A stretch of 64,000 nt of DNA from Hypholoma sublateritium FD-334 SS-4 (taxonomy: Eukaryota; Basidiomycota; Agaricomycetes; Agaricales; Strophariaceae). How positions within the stretch are numbered: the stretch's first letter is position 1; each line of letters opens with the position of its first letter. The stretch lies in assembly GCA_000827495.1 (NCBI GenBank), contig KN817544.1, positions 1 to 64,000 on the forward strand, read 5' to 3'. The position numbers were made by a program, and so were the translations under genes. The notes beneath the pieces are model-generated. The model had not been told where the DNA came from. It ran no database searches and was given only the letters and a program-made list of their open reading frames with translations. Below, piece by piece: positions 45,430 through 56,616 of this stretch.

Positions 45430-47544
45430 CTACGCAGGATCAGCCTTCTCCCCTGTGTCATCTCCTTTGGCCTGCTCCGAGATATTCAAGCCATACCGCT
45501 CGTCCGACACCGTCTGCATCGGCACCTCTTTCATAAACGTTGTACTCAATAACCCCAAGGCAGATATCCCCAACAGGACCTGCCACAGTACGACCAAGGA
45601 GCCCGCAAATGCATCTCGCACTTGAGTCTTCAAAGGTTCTGCGAGTGCTGATATTTGAGGAATGGCGGCGTAAGATAATTCCAGGCCCTGGGGTAGCGAC
45701 TGAATGAATGACTCTGGTAGTTTCACCTTGAGTTGATTTTCAAGAACCGTTGAGCCAATCGTCAACCCCCATGCCTGTATAGAGCGCGTCAGTATCTTCT
45801 GCAATGAATATAGGACAGAAAATAGAACTTACGGAGAAAAACGACCGAAGGAAGATGTATAGTCCCAACGCGCTTCCATTGTCGCTTACTGGAAGAGGAG
45901 CCAGGATGGGGAAGGTTGTCACCACGTACTGTATGGTAGCCTCCGTTAAATCTCAACCAGGCACTCTGTAGATATAGACGAACCAGCATCCCAAATCCAA
46001 TCCCTGCGATAAACTCGAATCCAACCCAATTCCTCACTGCGCTATCCACATGAAGGGTGGTTTGCAACCCTAATCCGACGAGGACAAAGCCCCATGCAAT
46101 GACATTCTGTATGCGATAGCAATTAAACTTGGAGGTTGTTGCCCCTATGAATATTGCAGCTGGTGCAACAGAGAAACTGTATGGAAGAAGGTCGACGCCA
46201 CTGCGGATGGGCGAGTGGCCTTTACAGGCTTGGAAATAGACCGGGATATAGACTGTAGATAGTGAGTCAGCCATTCAGGTACAATGACAGGAATAGTAAG
46301 TATCCAAAATAACTTACAAAAGGCTGCGGCTACCAATATTCCGTGGACAGCTGTAGCAATGTACCTGTTGTGCACCAAATGAGGATCAGGAAAGGTTGGA
46401 TAAACTGATTCAATGCTTACCCGCTGACGCTTGTCCGATTTTTGAGAAGCCTGATCGGCAAAGTGGGTTCAACTGGCACGAATGCTTCATATACAACAAA
46501 AGCCGCTATACCCGCAAGGCCAAGGATGAGGGGAACTAGGACCCTGGCCGAAGACCAGGGGAATCGTACGCCTCCCCAAGTCAACCCCAAGAGTACGGAG
46601 ACCGTCGAAGCGACTATGATAACATTTCCGCTGAACGAATTATAAGACTTGGGCCACAAGATGTAAATTTCCAGTGCTTACGTCCAGTCGATTCTTGCCA
46701 GTTTCTGAGACAGATTGCTTTTGGGAACCTTGAGATTCAAGCAGAAAATGCAAGCTACAAATGCGATGCCGGTGAGAGGGAGATTCAAATCTACGGTACT
46801 GTTAGAGGAGAGTTAAAAGAACAACTTAGAAGCGTCTTACAGAATAGTCCTCTCCACGTCCAGTCTTTCCTTGAAGCAAAGGCCCCTCCCTATGCAGGGC
46901 CGTCAGGAGAAATTAATAAGTAATTGCGTGGAGTACCCACAACTGGCGGGCCCAGTGTACATGCAACAGACCAGACCGAACCAATCATGCCCTGATACAT
47001 CCCTCGTTCGTGAAGCGGAACGAGATCAGAAAGGATAATCTCCGTTAGTGCGAGAATGCCGCCTGCTCCGGCACCCTGAACAGCTGACAAATTTTGAATG
47101 AGATGAGCGCCAATCATCGTTTTGGGACGCACAACTCACCACGACCACCGATGAGCATGTTCATTGACTGAGCTCCTCCACACAACGCACTTCCAAGAGC
47201 AAAAAGCAGGATGCAAGTCAACAAGATAGGTCGTCGACCGAATATGTTGGCCAAGTGCGCCGACATAGGAATTGCAGCTACCGACGCAAGTATGTATCCG
47301 GATCCTATCCAGACAAACTCAGAACCGTGCAAATCATCTACAATTGTGGGGAGGGCCGTTGCAACGGATGTCTATTCCACTAGGTGAGGAAAAGGTCATG
47401 TACGTCCGAGGTAGTTCGACTCACTGAATCATAAGCCGCTAAAAAAGTTGACAACATGATGCAGACCATGGCTAGCCAGAACCGCGTGCCCTTGGCTGGA
47501 GGCTTAGCCACAATGGCTTCGTTCTCATTCGTCTCCTGGGACAT
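45430..47544 (-). CDS. MFS transporter, DHA drug/proton antiporter type
   Basis: Ten reverse-strand exons (47544-47425, 47371-47140, 47083-46941, 46889-46841, 46790-46682, 46630-46421, 46364-46318, 46252-45984, 45928-45833, 45774-45430) give 539 residues with all phases consistent. It starts with a polar 20-residue arm and WLAMVCIMLSTFLAAYD. Antiporter motifs are visible: LANIFGRRP (motif A), GAGGILALTEII, ERGMYQG and the GPPVGGAF antiporter motif C. Length and number of hydrophobic segments fit the 14-TM DHA2 group of multidrug exporters. In biosynthetic clusters such pumps export the product (for example UstT in ustiloxin). It faces the small peptide gene across a divergent 832-bp intergenic region. 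Confidence 0.9.
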
Positions 47545-48376
47545 GCTTTCGACGAGCTCTCAGCTACAACGAGGGTTGGGGACAAGTGATAAATGCGGAG
47601 CACATCAAAGGACGATATTCAAGTACCCAGTGGGTAAAAGAAGCACAGCGGCGATTCTGTGAGTCAACAGTTTGAAGCTGGCCTATGCCGAGACCCCTGA
47701 CATTCCAGTTGTACATATGCACACCGGGGGAGCTGGACATAAGGGGGTTTCATCAGGAAGAAGCAGAGTATGTTGGTCACCATCGATTGACACGGGGCAT
47801 GAGCGGAAGGTTCCAGGCAGCCTTGGGATTTCTGCGCAGTTCGCCAAGTTTCCATATACGGAATGATGCCACCAGGCTGCCAACCGCATGGAAGGCAGAA
47901 CATTGCTCAGCGCTCAAACTTCGATCTTAAACGATCTCGCTGCCAGCCGAATGCAAGGCGGGGCGCTGAGCAGGCTTCGATCATTAATGATGTCGCTGCT
48001 TCGATGTTTGTCATTGCTAGTGTCCCATAAGTATACTGAATGTATAGTACGGTATGTCAAATATACCTGCTTAAATAATTGTCCTTGAATCCATGAGATA
48101 CTCAACTCACATTCCATCAGATGAGACATCATCTCGAGCAGATAATCAGATGGACTAAAATTTATGTTTTTGTTATCATATTTGTAGCTTATTGGTTGAG
48201 GGAAAGAGCTAACCAAAACGGGAACTGCACTCAGCAAGGTTTCATCATAGAATGTTGATAGCCTGGCTAGCCAACACTATAAGAATCTTCGAAGTATAGC
48301 TTTCATCTTTAAGTGGTGAACTCAAACCATACCCGATTCAACAGAAGTTCTCGGCCCCAACCAGCCAAACTCAAAC
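47545..48376. promoter_or_regulatory. Divergent promoter region of the MFS and peptide genes
   Basis: Two imperfect copies of a 25-bp phrase (cttcgatc...cgatctcgctgc and cttcgatc...gatgtcgctgc) lie near 47928 and 47975; the second contains the perfect palindrome atcattaatgat (47980-47991). They are framed by a perfect 10-bp inverted repeat, tgctcagcgc at 47904-47913 and its complement at 47963-47972. These are plausible regulator sites for both genes, but only structure is seen. Confidence 0.4.
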
Positions 48377-48572
48377 ATGCGCTTTTCTACGTCCTTGGTC
48401 TTCCTCGTGTCTCTCATTGCCTTTGCCGTCGCAGCCCCCATGCCTGATGATGGAGGTAAGAACGTCGACCTCCTTCATGATTAATCAGTGATTTACTTAA
48501 TATTCTGTGTCATCTCTCTTAGAATTTGTGGACCCTGATAGCACTCAACAAGATGCTCCTCATTGGTTCTAA
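48377..48572 (+). CDS. 42-residue secreted peptide; candidate RiPP precursor
   Basis: Two exons (48377-48455 and 48523-48572) flank a 67-bp GT...AG intron and encode 42 residues. Residues 1-20 form a clear signal peptide (MRFSTSLVFLVSLIAFAVAA). The predicted mature part is 22 residues, acidic, Pro/Asp-rich and cysteine-free: PMPDDGEFVDP, DSTQQDA, then a C-terminal PHWF. There is no Kex2-type dibasic repeat as in known dikaritin precursors, so a multi-core arrangement is excluded. A single core at the aromatic C-terminus is conceivable. It sits between an MFS pump and three UstYa-like genes, which makes it the best precursor candidate in the region. It could equally be an ordinary small secreted protein. 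Confidence 0.6.
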
Positions 48573-50018
48573 GAACCCATGTTAATTCAAGTAGTAAGTA
48601 AAGGCTGTTCTCCGACAGGAAGAGTTTTTTCTCACCCGTCTATTCACCTTATAGACATCAAATTATCAGTACATTGGCCCCGACGGATGAATTGTTTATC
48701 GTGATTGTTTTTTAAAGTGACTGAAAATATATTGTCGTTGAATAAGGCGAAGGAGCACTATGTAGTACATCGAGTTCAAATTGAGGCACACTCGTGGCAG
48801 CTTGTAAGAACAATTAGACTGAAAATGAGAAAACACAACCTTGAAAGTCTCGATAGTTGCATAAAACTGCAGATCAACGGATACAGGTTGTACTTTACGA
48901 GTCAGATTGACTGGACTCATCTGCGCTCGGTATCAGCCAATTAGGCTACCCGATCGGATCGACTTATACCAATCGACTATGTAGACACGCAGTCCAGCGC
49001 TGTCTGGCGCTGTCCAGCGACCTTCCCGAGGCACCGAGGCACCGAAGACAGACATGCGGCTATGTGGGCGCCGGCGGCCGACCATGCCGGAGATCTTCTC
49101 GACCCTGGACGATCTACCGGCGCCTATATTTGTATGATGGCTGGCGGTCCGTCTTGTAAAGGTGCAAAGCGACAGGATACAGTTGGCTCTCTAAGCTGCC
49201 AAAGTGGAGCACATGGATATGAGCCTGAGGGCCTGCGAACAGGCTGTGGATGATGTATTCGTTCATGGATGACGCCGGTCTGAGATAAGAAAGCCCGCAG
49301 TCCTCTAACACCGTGTCGATCGCTCTCACCGAAAGTGAGAAAGGACTCAAACGAGCGAAACATATTCCAATCCGATATTATTACAATATGATACATCCGA
49401 GAAAGCCGCGCGGGAGAAGGCGGTGTGAAGGTTTTCCGGCGTGTCCTTCTCTCTCGTCTCCGCCTATTTATGATATCATCTTTCGGTGTCGTGTATTTAT
49501 ATCATACTTGCTTCGACCTGTATTTACTTCAATCTAAACAGTGTTCAACATTTTCCAACTCCGTGTGATCGTGTGTTTTCATGATGTTTAACTCGCTGTA
49601 TGCGACCATATTACAAAGGGCGTGGTGACCTGGAGCGCAGGAGCCTTGCGAAGCATTGATTTCAAATGCAGCACTATGTCCCGCTCTATTCTTCATGTCA
49701 CGCATCATGGAATCCTTGTGGTGAGATTTTCCGGTATCGCACATTCAAAGCCATTTTGGAGTCGTAATAGTACAGTTCATGCATGCAAGTTGGAATTTCT
49801 GACGGGACGAAAATTCAAACGTCAAATTTTGGAGGTATGCTAGCGTGGCCCACCCCGATAACAAATTTACATAAAATAACAACGTTAGACTGGCAGTGCT
49901 TCAGCCTGAATCTGCTCTCAATACTTATTCAATAATACCAAATTGCCGCCGCCGCTCTCCCTCGCAATCACAGAGATGATCTTTGCTCAAGGAACAGACC
50001 TTCGATGATAAAATCAGC
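48573..50018. other. Intergenic
   Basis: Leading 150 bp are the peptide gene's 3' flank. Short tgtc.agcg repeats occur near 48990-49020 (agtccagcgctgtctggcgctgtccagcg). Other frames lack domains. No gene supported. Confidence 0.5.
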
Positions 50019-50992
50019 CTATAAAAATGACAAAGAGCGGTACTTGAACTGACCCATTGGCGGCTGCAGCTTATTCTGCCAGATGTCAACGCGGCACCCA
50101 GGACTAACACAGAATATCTCGAACGTCGCGATCTTGTCAGCCGGGCAGCGGACCTCCCGAGACACGTGAGTGCTATTGGGTTGCACCCGGAAGCTGAAAA
50201 TATGGCCTCTTCGTTTAGGGCGAGTATTGTACGAAAGGTATCGGGGGTCGATCCACTGTGAGGCTTCGAGTTCCCAGACTTCTAGGTCGCTTGTATCGCC
50301 CTCTAGCAACCAGTTCCTTTCACGCTCTGCTTCGTTATTTGGGTCGCTCGGATCGTACTGGGCACTTCCGGGAAGAGCTAGCTTCAGCTTGCACCATTCC
50401 ATTCCAAAATCGCGAGTTCTGAATTGCATAATGGTCGAGATCTGTTGGTGGCATCGGTAAGCGCCGGTAAGCGACACTGTGTTTATTGTAAGGATGTTGA
50501 GATTGAACGTGCCTGGTTAGTCGCCAAGACATTCCGATCTTCGGGTGATACGGTCCCGAAATATGTGGACCTACGACGCGGGTCCACGGGGTAGATGAAT
50601 TTCGGTCGGCTGCGGTCAATTTGAGCAATGACGCCGGCGAATGTTGCCATCTTGACGTTCGGGAAGGCGTGCTTGGTATAGTTGATCCTTTCAAGCCCAA
50701 TGAACTGATTGGGGCGAGGAAGGGAGGCCAAGTCCGGTTCCCTATGCAGGATAACTGGTATCGCCATGTACGCTAGGTACACCAGATTGAAGGTCGTGCA
50801 TATAATCGCAAGGAAAGTCGCTATCTTCGACAACCTTGACATCGGCACAACCATCGGGGGGAGCTCTATAGAAATGGTCAGTAGATACCTTTCACGTAGA
50901 AACCAACGGGACCTACTTTCATGATCATCCTCATCGTTGAGGTCAGAGTCGGAATGGATAACGCGGTATTCGCGCCGTCTGAAGAATTGCAT
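50019..50992 (-). CDS. Conserved single-span membrane protein of unknown function
   Basis: Exons 50992-50917, 50865-50513 and 50441-50019 give 283 residues. An acidic N-terminal cytoplasmic arm (SDSDLNDEDDHE) precedes one hydrophobic segment (IATFLAIICTTFNLVYLAYM), then an extracytoplasmic domain with blocks RPNQFIGLERINYTKHAFPN, YFGTVSPEDRN, STIMQFRTRDFGMEWCKL, LEVWELEASQWIDPR and CRVDIWQNKLQPP. I recall this pattern as a common Agaricomycete family of unknown role. The second intron (50512-50442) starts with GC (CAG|GCACGT), a non-canonical GC-AG intron, needed to keep frame. The very last codons are uncertain: reading through gives a short tail to 50019, while a donor just after PPMG would stop almost at once. 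Confidence 0.7.
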
Positions 50993-51416
50993 GTTCAATT
51001 GTGGGAGCAGAGGTATGACAGCCCTATGCTGAGCTACTAGTCGTTGAACTGATATGGGAGGATATAAGAGTTGGGAACCAGATATGATTTCGGTTTCGTT
51101 GTCCCCTCGAGCATGTGGTATATAGAATCACCAATACATCACCGCTCATTGCATTAAATATAGATGTCCAACACGGTCCCGGAACAGTCAATTCTCGTTA
51201 CTTACTATATCTAAATCTCTGATTAGTTGTCCAGTTGATATGTATGGGCACATCAGACTTCCATTCAAGTCATCAGAAAGCATTGTATTCCTGCACGTAC
51301 TGATGCATTGCCAGATCGGGTGCATGGTCACAGTTGGAGTTTCTGAAGCACTTCTGATACCATTTAAGATCTCAGGGATAAGAGTTATACAGATTCACCT
51401 AACGCTCAAGTTCACT
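50993..51416. other. Divergent intergenic region
   Basis: Upstream region shared by the membrane protein (left) and UstYa-like gene A (right). An in-frame run upstream of 51417 exists (from 51240) but starts with a second ATG and encodes no clear domain, so the later ATG is preferred. No other feature. Confidence 0.5.
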
Positions 51417-51971
51417 ATGCAGTCCACCATTGGCAGCCTATCCAGCCATCGCTCCAAGTGTGGCGGATTTGCCGCACTCACAGCAATTATCGTCCTGTTA
51501 ATTTTATTAACAAATCGTAGGCCCAGCACTCCATTTACGCCTGGTGAGTACTTTGAAGAGCGTTCAATTTGTTCTAAAATCTACCTCGCAGAGCTGCAGG
51601 CTAAAGCGTCTACGCGGAATTTCCGCCAAGTAGGCGTGTGGATTGACAACTCTCAGCATTATACGATGAGAGGAAGCACCGCAGACGAGGAATGGAAAAA
51701 TCTGGCTCCGCCTGTCGGTGAAGACGGAGAGTTTTCCTCGATTGCTATGATCCACCAACTGCAATGCCTCGCCGTCATCCGTCAGGAGTACCTATACCAT
51801 GCAACCCCCGAAATGGCGCAGCACTGCATGGAGTATATCCATCAATCAATCTTATGCTCCGCCGATACTCGATTGGAGACCGTGGGCTTCTCCAAGCCTC
51901 CTCACGTAATTGGTTTACCCGGAGAGTACATTTGTAGGGACTGGAATGCGGTGTTGCCGGGACGTACATGA
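51417..51971 (+). CDS. UstYa-like (DUF3328) protein A, variant HxxHC motif
   Basis: Exons 51417-51543 and 51592-51971 give 168 residues; the 48-bp intron has no stop, so retention is possible. One TM segment (FAALTAIIVLLILL) near the start anchors the protein, as in the family. UstYa proteins are copper-associated oxidases that hydroxylate, cyclise, desaturate or chlorinate peptides and carry two HxxHC motifs. Here motif 1 is HQLQC (IHQLQCLAVIRQEY), with the second histidine replaced by glutamine. Motif 2 begins HC (HCMEYIHQSILC) and the C-terminal CRDW block is intact. The missing histidine may cripple or alter metal binding. No other obvious change. Confidence 0.8.
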   Translation: MQSTIGSLSSHRSKCGGFAALTAIIVLLILLTNRRPSTPFTPGEYFEERSICSKIYLAELQAKASTRNFRQVGVWIDNSQHYTMRGSTADEEWKNLAPPVGEDGEFSSIAMIHQLQCLAVIRQEYLYHATPEMAQHCMEYIHQSILCSADTRLETVGFSKPPHVIGLPGEYICRDWNAVLPGRT

Positions 51972-53100
51972 GAAATATCAAAGCATAGAGTACTCTTCTT
52001 CTACAATACTTATCAGCAGCGAGTAAACTGCAGGGCGCTGATACCCGTGTCCATGCCAAGTCCAAGCTGTTCGGAAGCTGGTAGTATTCTATATATAGTA
52101 AAAATAATGCTAAATATATTCGAATTCCATCGATGATAGTCTCGGCACCAATCCTCTCGATACATCCGTGTGTTACCTCACACTACTTGACACGATCATG
52201 TACAATTACTCACGTCCGTCCAAAGTATAAGAAAAAATCCAAGTCAAGCTTTGGAACGCTGTGTGTATAGTCGTTTATTGAACTACAAGGGAGACTGGCG
52301 TGACCAGGCCTCTCTAAAGAAGAGTCCGCGAGAATCCTCTAAGAGGTGCCTGGATTACTGATGATCGAGATCGACGATCGATGATCTTCGATGATCGAAT
52401 ACGATCGATAAATGAGATGACCGTGATACCCGACAAGGAGTCGTTACCAAATTGGGAAACGCTCACGCGCGCTACCAGGCGCTACCCCACACTCCTTTCC
52501 ATATTCTTCGCTTAGGTTGCATAAACACTGCCTCAAGCCAAAAACAATTATGTCAACCGCACAGATGGGTATAATTTTCCCGGATGTTGTCAATTTGAGC
52601 AGGTAGCCTTCCGGGAGCCACTTGTATAGCTTGTACTATCCTTAGTTTAAAAATGTCCTCAGCGAAGCATGTTCTGAGAAATAAGGAGACATCCTGTCAG
52701 CTATTTACATGGCGCACAAAGAGTAAAACGAAGATTGAAATAGACGGCGAGACTCGCGCGAGAGCGCTTCGAGTGGTTTAGTAAAAGGCACTCGCAAGTG
52801 ATCATCAATAGAACCTGATTAATGATTAATGATACGCCGTAGCAGTGTATGCTGATAGTTCGTGGTGGACCATCACCACAGTTTTAAAACGCTTTCAGTG
52901 AAATCCCGAGGAGAAATTGTGACATAGTCCATATACAAGTCACCTTGTATCTTTATTTCAAGCTACGCTTTAGGCCAAGTGATATCGTCAGCTTGAAATC
53001 GAAATCGGATCAGTCTAATAAGCCTCCCAGGGCATTTGTGCCCAGGATAAGACCACCCCAAAGCACTAGTCGGCTCGCATTACCGAATTATACCAAAACT
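51972..53100. other. Intergenic between UstYa-like genes A and B
   Basis: Contains the GATC-rich regulatory-looking segment listed separately, AT-rich spacer and the B promoter. An inverted repeat gtggtg...caccac occurs at 52863-52880. No gene seen. Confidence 0.5.
52359..52412. promoter_or_regulatory. GATC/CGAT palindrome cluster
   Basis: Seven GATC tetramers fall in about 50 bp. Within them, TTCGAT-g-ATCGAA (52387-52399) is a perfect inverted repeat with a one-base spacer, and cgatcgatgatc and tacgatcgata surround it. TTCGATC also occurs in both 25-bp phrases of the MFS/peptide promoter (near 47928 and 47975), so a common regulator is conceivable. Structure is seen; binding is inferred. 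Confidence 0.35.
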
Positions 53101-53736
53101 ATGCTCTCTCAGCGAGGATGGGCTACCATCCTATTTCTCAATATTGCCTTCATCGTTTCACGCACGTCCTTGTGTGGCGTTGGAAAAACGAAATATAGTA
53201 TGTGGCATACATAAATCGATTTCTCTTTTCTCATTCGGGCTTCGGTAGGTTACATCGACAAAGACTATCCCGTGAAGCTGCCTGTGCAGCTAGACCAAGT
53301 CCAAGCCACATTCGACTGCTCAGTTCGCTACGCCCTCAACACCACCGTTGCGGAAGAAGTCTGGAATAAGTCCACCGATACCCGCAATGGGGGCTTCGTT
53401 CGTCTCGGGCCAGATCGTCGAGTCTTCGCAGTCTCGATGTTCCACGAGCTGCATTGCATGTCCGCTCTCAGTAGAGCGTTGAACGAGACGGTCCAGACAG
53501 AAATGCTGGATGGACATGTCGCACACTGCTTGAATTATTTGCGGATGTTCACCCAGTGTACTGCGGATGCCACGGAGGAGCCCATTGTTAAGGTCTCGAT
53601 GCTGAAGAGCGAAGGCTGTGCACCTTCGTTCATCAGACGGTGTTCCAACTGGAATACTTTATATGATTACCTCTCCAGAAACTACCTCGCCTTCCACGAA
53701 CACAAAGTCGTGAATGGCACCTGGACTCGTGAGTGA
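53101..53736 (+). CDS. UstYa-like (DUF3328) protein B
   Basis: Exons of 97 bp (53101-53197) and 488 bp (53249-53736) encode 194 residues. An N-terminal TM segment (ATILFLNIAFIVS) is followed by a lumenal domain. Motif 1 HELHC (MFHELHCMSAL) and motif 2 beginning HC (VAHCLNYLRMF.QC) are complete, as are the family end blocks SEGCAP.FIRRCSNW and LAFHE. Exon lengths and residue count are identical to gene C (57176-57809), which lies in the opposite orientation beyond the P450. A GTGAGT string overlaps the stop in the last codons (tcgtgagtga), so a further tiny exon is possible. Expected role: oxidative tailoring of a peptide in the secretory pathway. Confidence 0.88.
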
Positions 53737-54493
53737 CCCCAAACAGACAGGTTGTGGAACTTACGCTGAACAAGTGTTGGTAGAATGATTAAAGAAATAT
53801 CTGTAGTGACTGACATGTACTTCTGGGCGATATACCGACCTATGTAATGGAATCAATCAGAGGGGTTATTACAATTGTTACAACTTGACCGGGCCGGCAC
53901 CGTCGGCGACAGAGCAGGACGAGAACCCTCGAACGAGAAGATAGACTCACCGCGACGCGCTCATACAGGTCAAGTGACAGCACACTAAAATAAAAGCCCC
54001 TTTGCTTGATTGATATGTCTAGCTACCTAGCTACGTTCTAGAAAGAACTAAGGCTGATCATGCATCATGAATCATGCGATCCTTTGTTAGATCTGGGGTA
54101 ACTTACCATTCGACGTGTTTTGTCATCAGTGAGGCCTACTGGAGCGGCGGGGCAGAGGAAATATAGGGTAATATTTGGGTAATGTGTTATGACGGCGCGC
54201 GTCGAAACGGAGGGATGACTGAAGGGATGACTGAGGGAGATCAGTATGTAAATACATGCAAATAGAACCGGCTGAATTAACGTCGACTTCTTGCGATGTG
54301 ACATCGATCTGGTAACATCCATTCTCAGGCGGCAAGACGGCTAGGTACCCACAGGCCTGGCTGTGCGTTACCTGGACTTCTTCGACCTTATTTAGGCCTC
54401 TGGCTTAAGGCGGCATGTCAAAACTGGCTTCCCATAGTCACTTCAACGTTGCCTCGCCCTAACAGCATTCCAACTCAAAGTTCTCTCTGAACT
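53737..54493. other. Intergenic between UstYa-like gene B and the P450
   Basis: The last 140 bp hold the P450 promoter region. Around 54195-54240 gggatgactga is repeated. No gene seen. Confidence 0.5.
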
Positions 54494-56616
54494 ATGGCAA
54501 CAAATATCTCGACATTTTTATCGTCTCTTTCTAATACGGATGGGGCTGTCCTCACTCTTGGTAGTGCATGGATCCTCTATCTTCTGTTGGCAAGGAAAGG
54601 AGGACCACCACTTCCGCCTGGTCCGCGCCCTCTTCCTTTGGTTGGAAATATGTTCCAGATTCCACAAAAGGATGAATGGCCTATTTACGAGAGTTGGGCG
54701 AAGAAATACGGTGAGTTTTCTTGGGTGACTTTCTGGCTCAACACTTTAGTTATCGTTTCACCAGGTCCTATTACGTACCTCACCATGCTGGGGACGCCGA
54801 TGATTGTGTTGAATTCATTGAAGGTCGTTCGTGAACTGATGGACGAAAGATCGGGAATATATTCTAACCGACCACTAATGGCCATGAAAGAACTGTAAGC
54901 CTGTTTCGCATTTTTCGAAGCACACTCACACATACAACATAATAGCTGTGACCTTGACTGGGTGCTCACATACATTTCTGGCGAAGAGCAACGCATTCGA
55001 CGGACCACAGTTCAGCGGTATTTTTCCGGCCCGGCATCAGTCAAACATCGACACCATCAACAGGATGAGTCCCGCATTCTGGTCGCTAACCTTTTGAAAA
55101 AGCCTGATGATCTTGAGGATAATATCAAACAGTTAGTCGCCCTTCTAAGACCCAGTTGACAAACTAACAATTCCAATTCTGTCAGACATACCTCTAGCTC
55201 TATCCTATTGGGGACGTACGGCTATCGCGTTTCCAGCGCTGATGATCCCATTGTCCACGAAATGGAGCGATCGTTTAAGCAAGCCGAACAGCTTAACGGA
55301 CCATTGGCATTCTTGATCGAAGTGGGTCCTAACCGTGAGTATTCTTGTTGCATTCTAGTGGCTACGCAGATAAAACTCAAATAAATAGTGAAAAATTGGC
55401 CGACTTTCTTGTCAATTTCTGGTTTCCGCAAGGCCGTGGACGAGATCAAGACGGTCTTCACCGCATGTAGAGTTGATCCCTTCCTGCGTACCAAACAAAA
55501 GATCGTACGTTGTCCTCGTTGTTCTCTAGTTCTAACTCGAAGCTTATTTCTCTCAATTTTGGAAGGATGATGGCTCTGCTGTCCCTTGTTTTGTCTCCAC
55601 CTCCCTCGACGATATTGCCTCCGAAGCTTCGCTCTCCCCTGATGAAGTCAAGCACAAGGAAGAACTCCTAATGGATTGCGCATCAGTTATGTACGCCGCT
55701 GCTACAGACTCCGTGAGATTTCCACTTTTTTCTTCTTCGCATCAAACTGACCTCTTCTGCTACTCTGTTACGAAGACAACTTGCACCCTGCGCTCTTTCT
55801 TTGCTCTGATGTCACTCCACCCACTCGTCATGAAGCGAGCGCAGGAAGACATAGACCGTGTCACTGAGAAAGAGAGGCTGCCTACGTTCGACGATTGGGA
55901 GAGGCTTCCATATATCAATGCGATCATTTTGGAGGTTTTGAGGTACAACACTGTTACCCCGCTTGGTGAGCACTTCTTGCGAGAAACAGGAACAATTATG
56001 CTCATTGGCGCGGCGTTGTTTCTAGGTCTGCCGCATGGTACAGCCAAAGACGATGTCTATAACGGGGTGCTTATCCCCAAAGGTTCAATGGTCTGTGCCA
56101 ACGTATGGTGCGTTCGGAGTTCGCAATGCTGCAATACAAAATAATCAATGAATTTACACAGGATCATCTTTCATGATCCCGAGATCTTCCCCGATCCCTA
56201 TACCTTCAATCCTGACCGTTTCTTAGGCGATGAAGGCGCCCGACCCCGAGAGGTACTAAATATTGCTTGGGGCTTTGGGAGAAGGTATATTGTTTGCAAA
56301 CTGCTACTCGACTCTCATCTAATGGACATTGCTTGCCACAAGATCCTGCCCTGGTCGCCAATTCGCTGAAGCAGCACTATTCATAACCATATCCTCGGTT
56401 ATCGCGTGCTTCAACATGGCGCCGAAGCCCACATCCACGGGTGAAATACCTACGCTGAAATTCTACGACGGGTTCATCAGGTGGGTTTGCTCCTTTGTCC
56501 TTAATGTGCGCATCCAGATTAACGACGAATAAATTGATAGGCGGCCTATAACATTCCCCATATCTATTACACCTCGCTCGAATAAATGGGCGGAGCTTGC
56601 TGCCGGTGATAAGTAG
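54494..56616 (+). CDS. Cytochrome P450 (CYP64-clan like)
   Basis: Eleven exons (54494-54710, 54765-54894, 54946-55131, 55186-55334, 55389-55504, 55566-55712, 55776-55965, 56026-56107, 56162-56284, 56343-56480, 56541-56616) join to 517 residues. An N-terminal membrane anchor precedes the proline hinge GPPLPPGPRPLPLVGN. The I-helix region has MYAAATDSTTCTL, the K-helix ExxR is in ILEVLR, PERF-type FNPDRF follows, and the heme-binding loop WGFGRRSCPGRQ carries the cysteine. The opening and hinge resemble O-methylsterigmatocystin oxidoreductase-like P450s of mushrooms. Splices restore every conserved motif, including the heme loop across 56285-56342. It lies between the two opposed UstYa-like paralogues, which suggests joint action on one product. 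UstC, a P450, has such a role in ustiloxin. Confidence 0.9.

Noticed and set aside
52863..52880. Inverted repeat gtggtg...caccac as a terminator or MITE end
   Set aside because: Too short, with no partner element and no target duplication.
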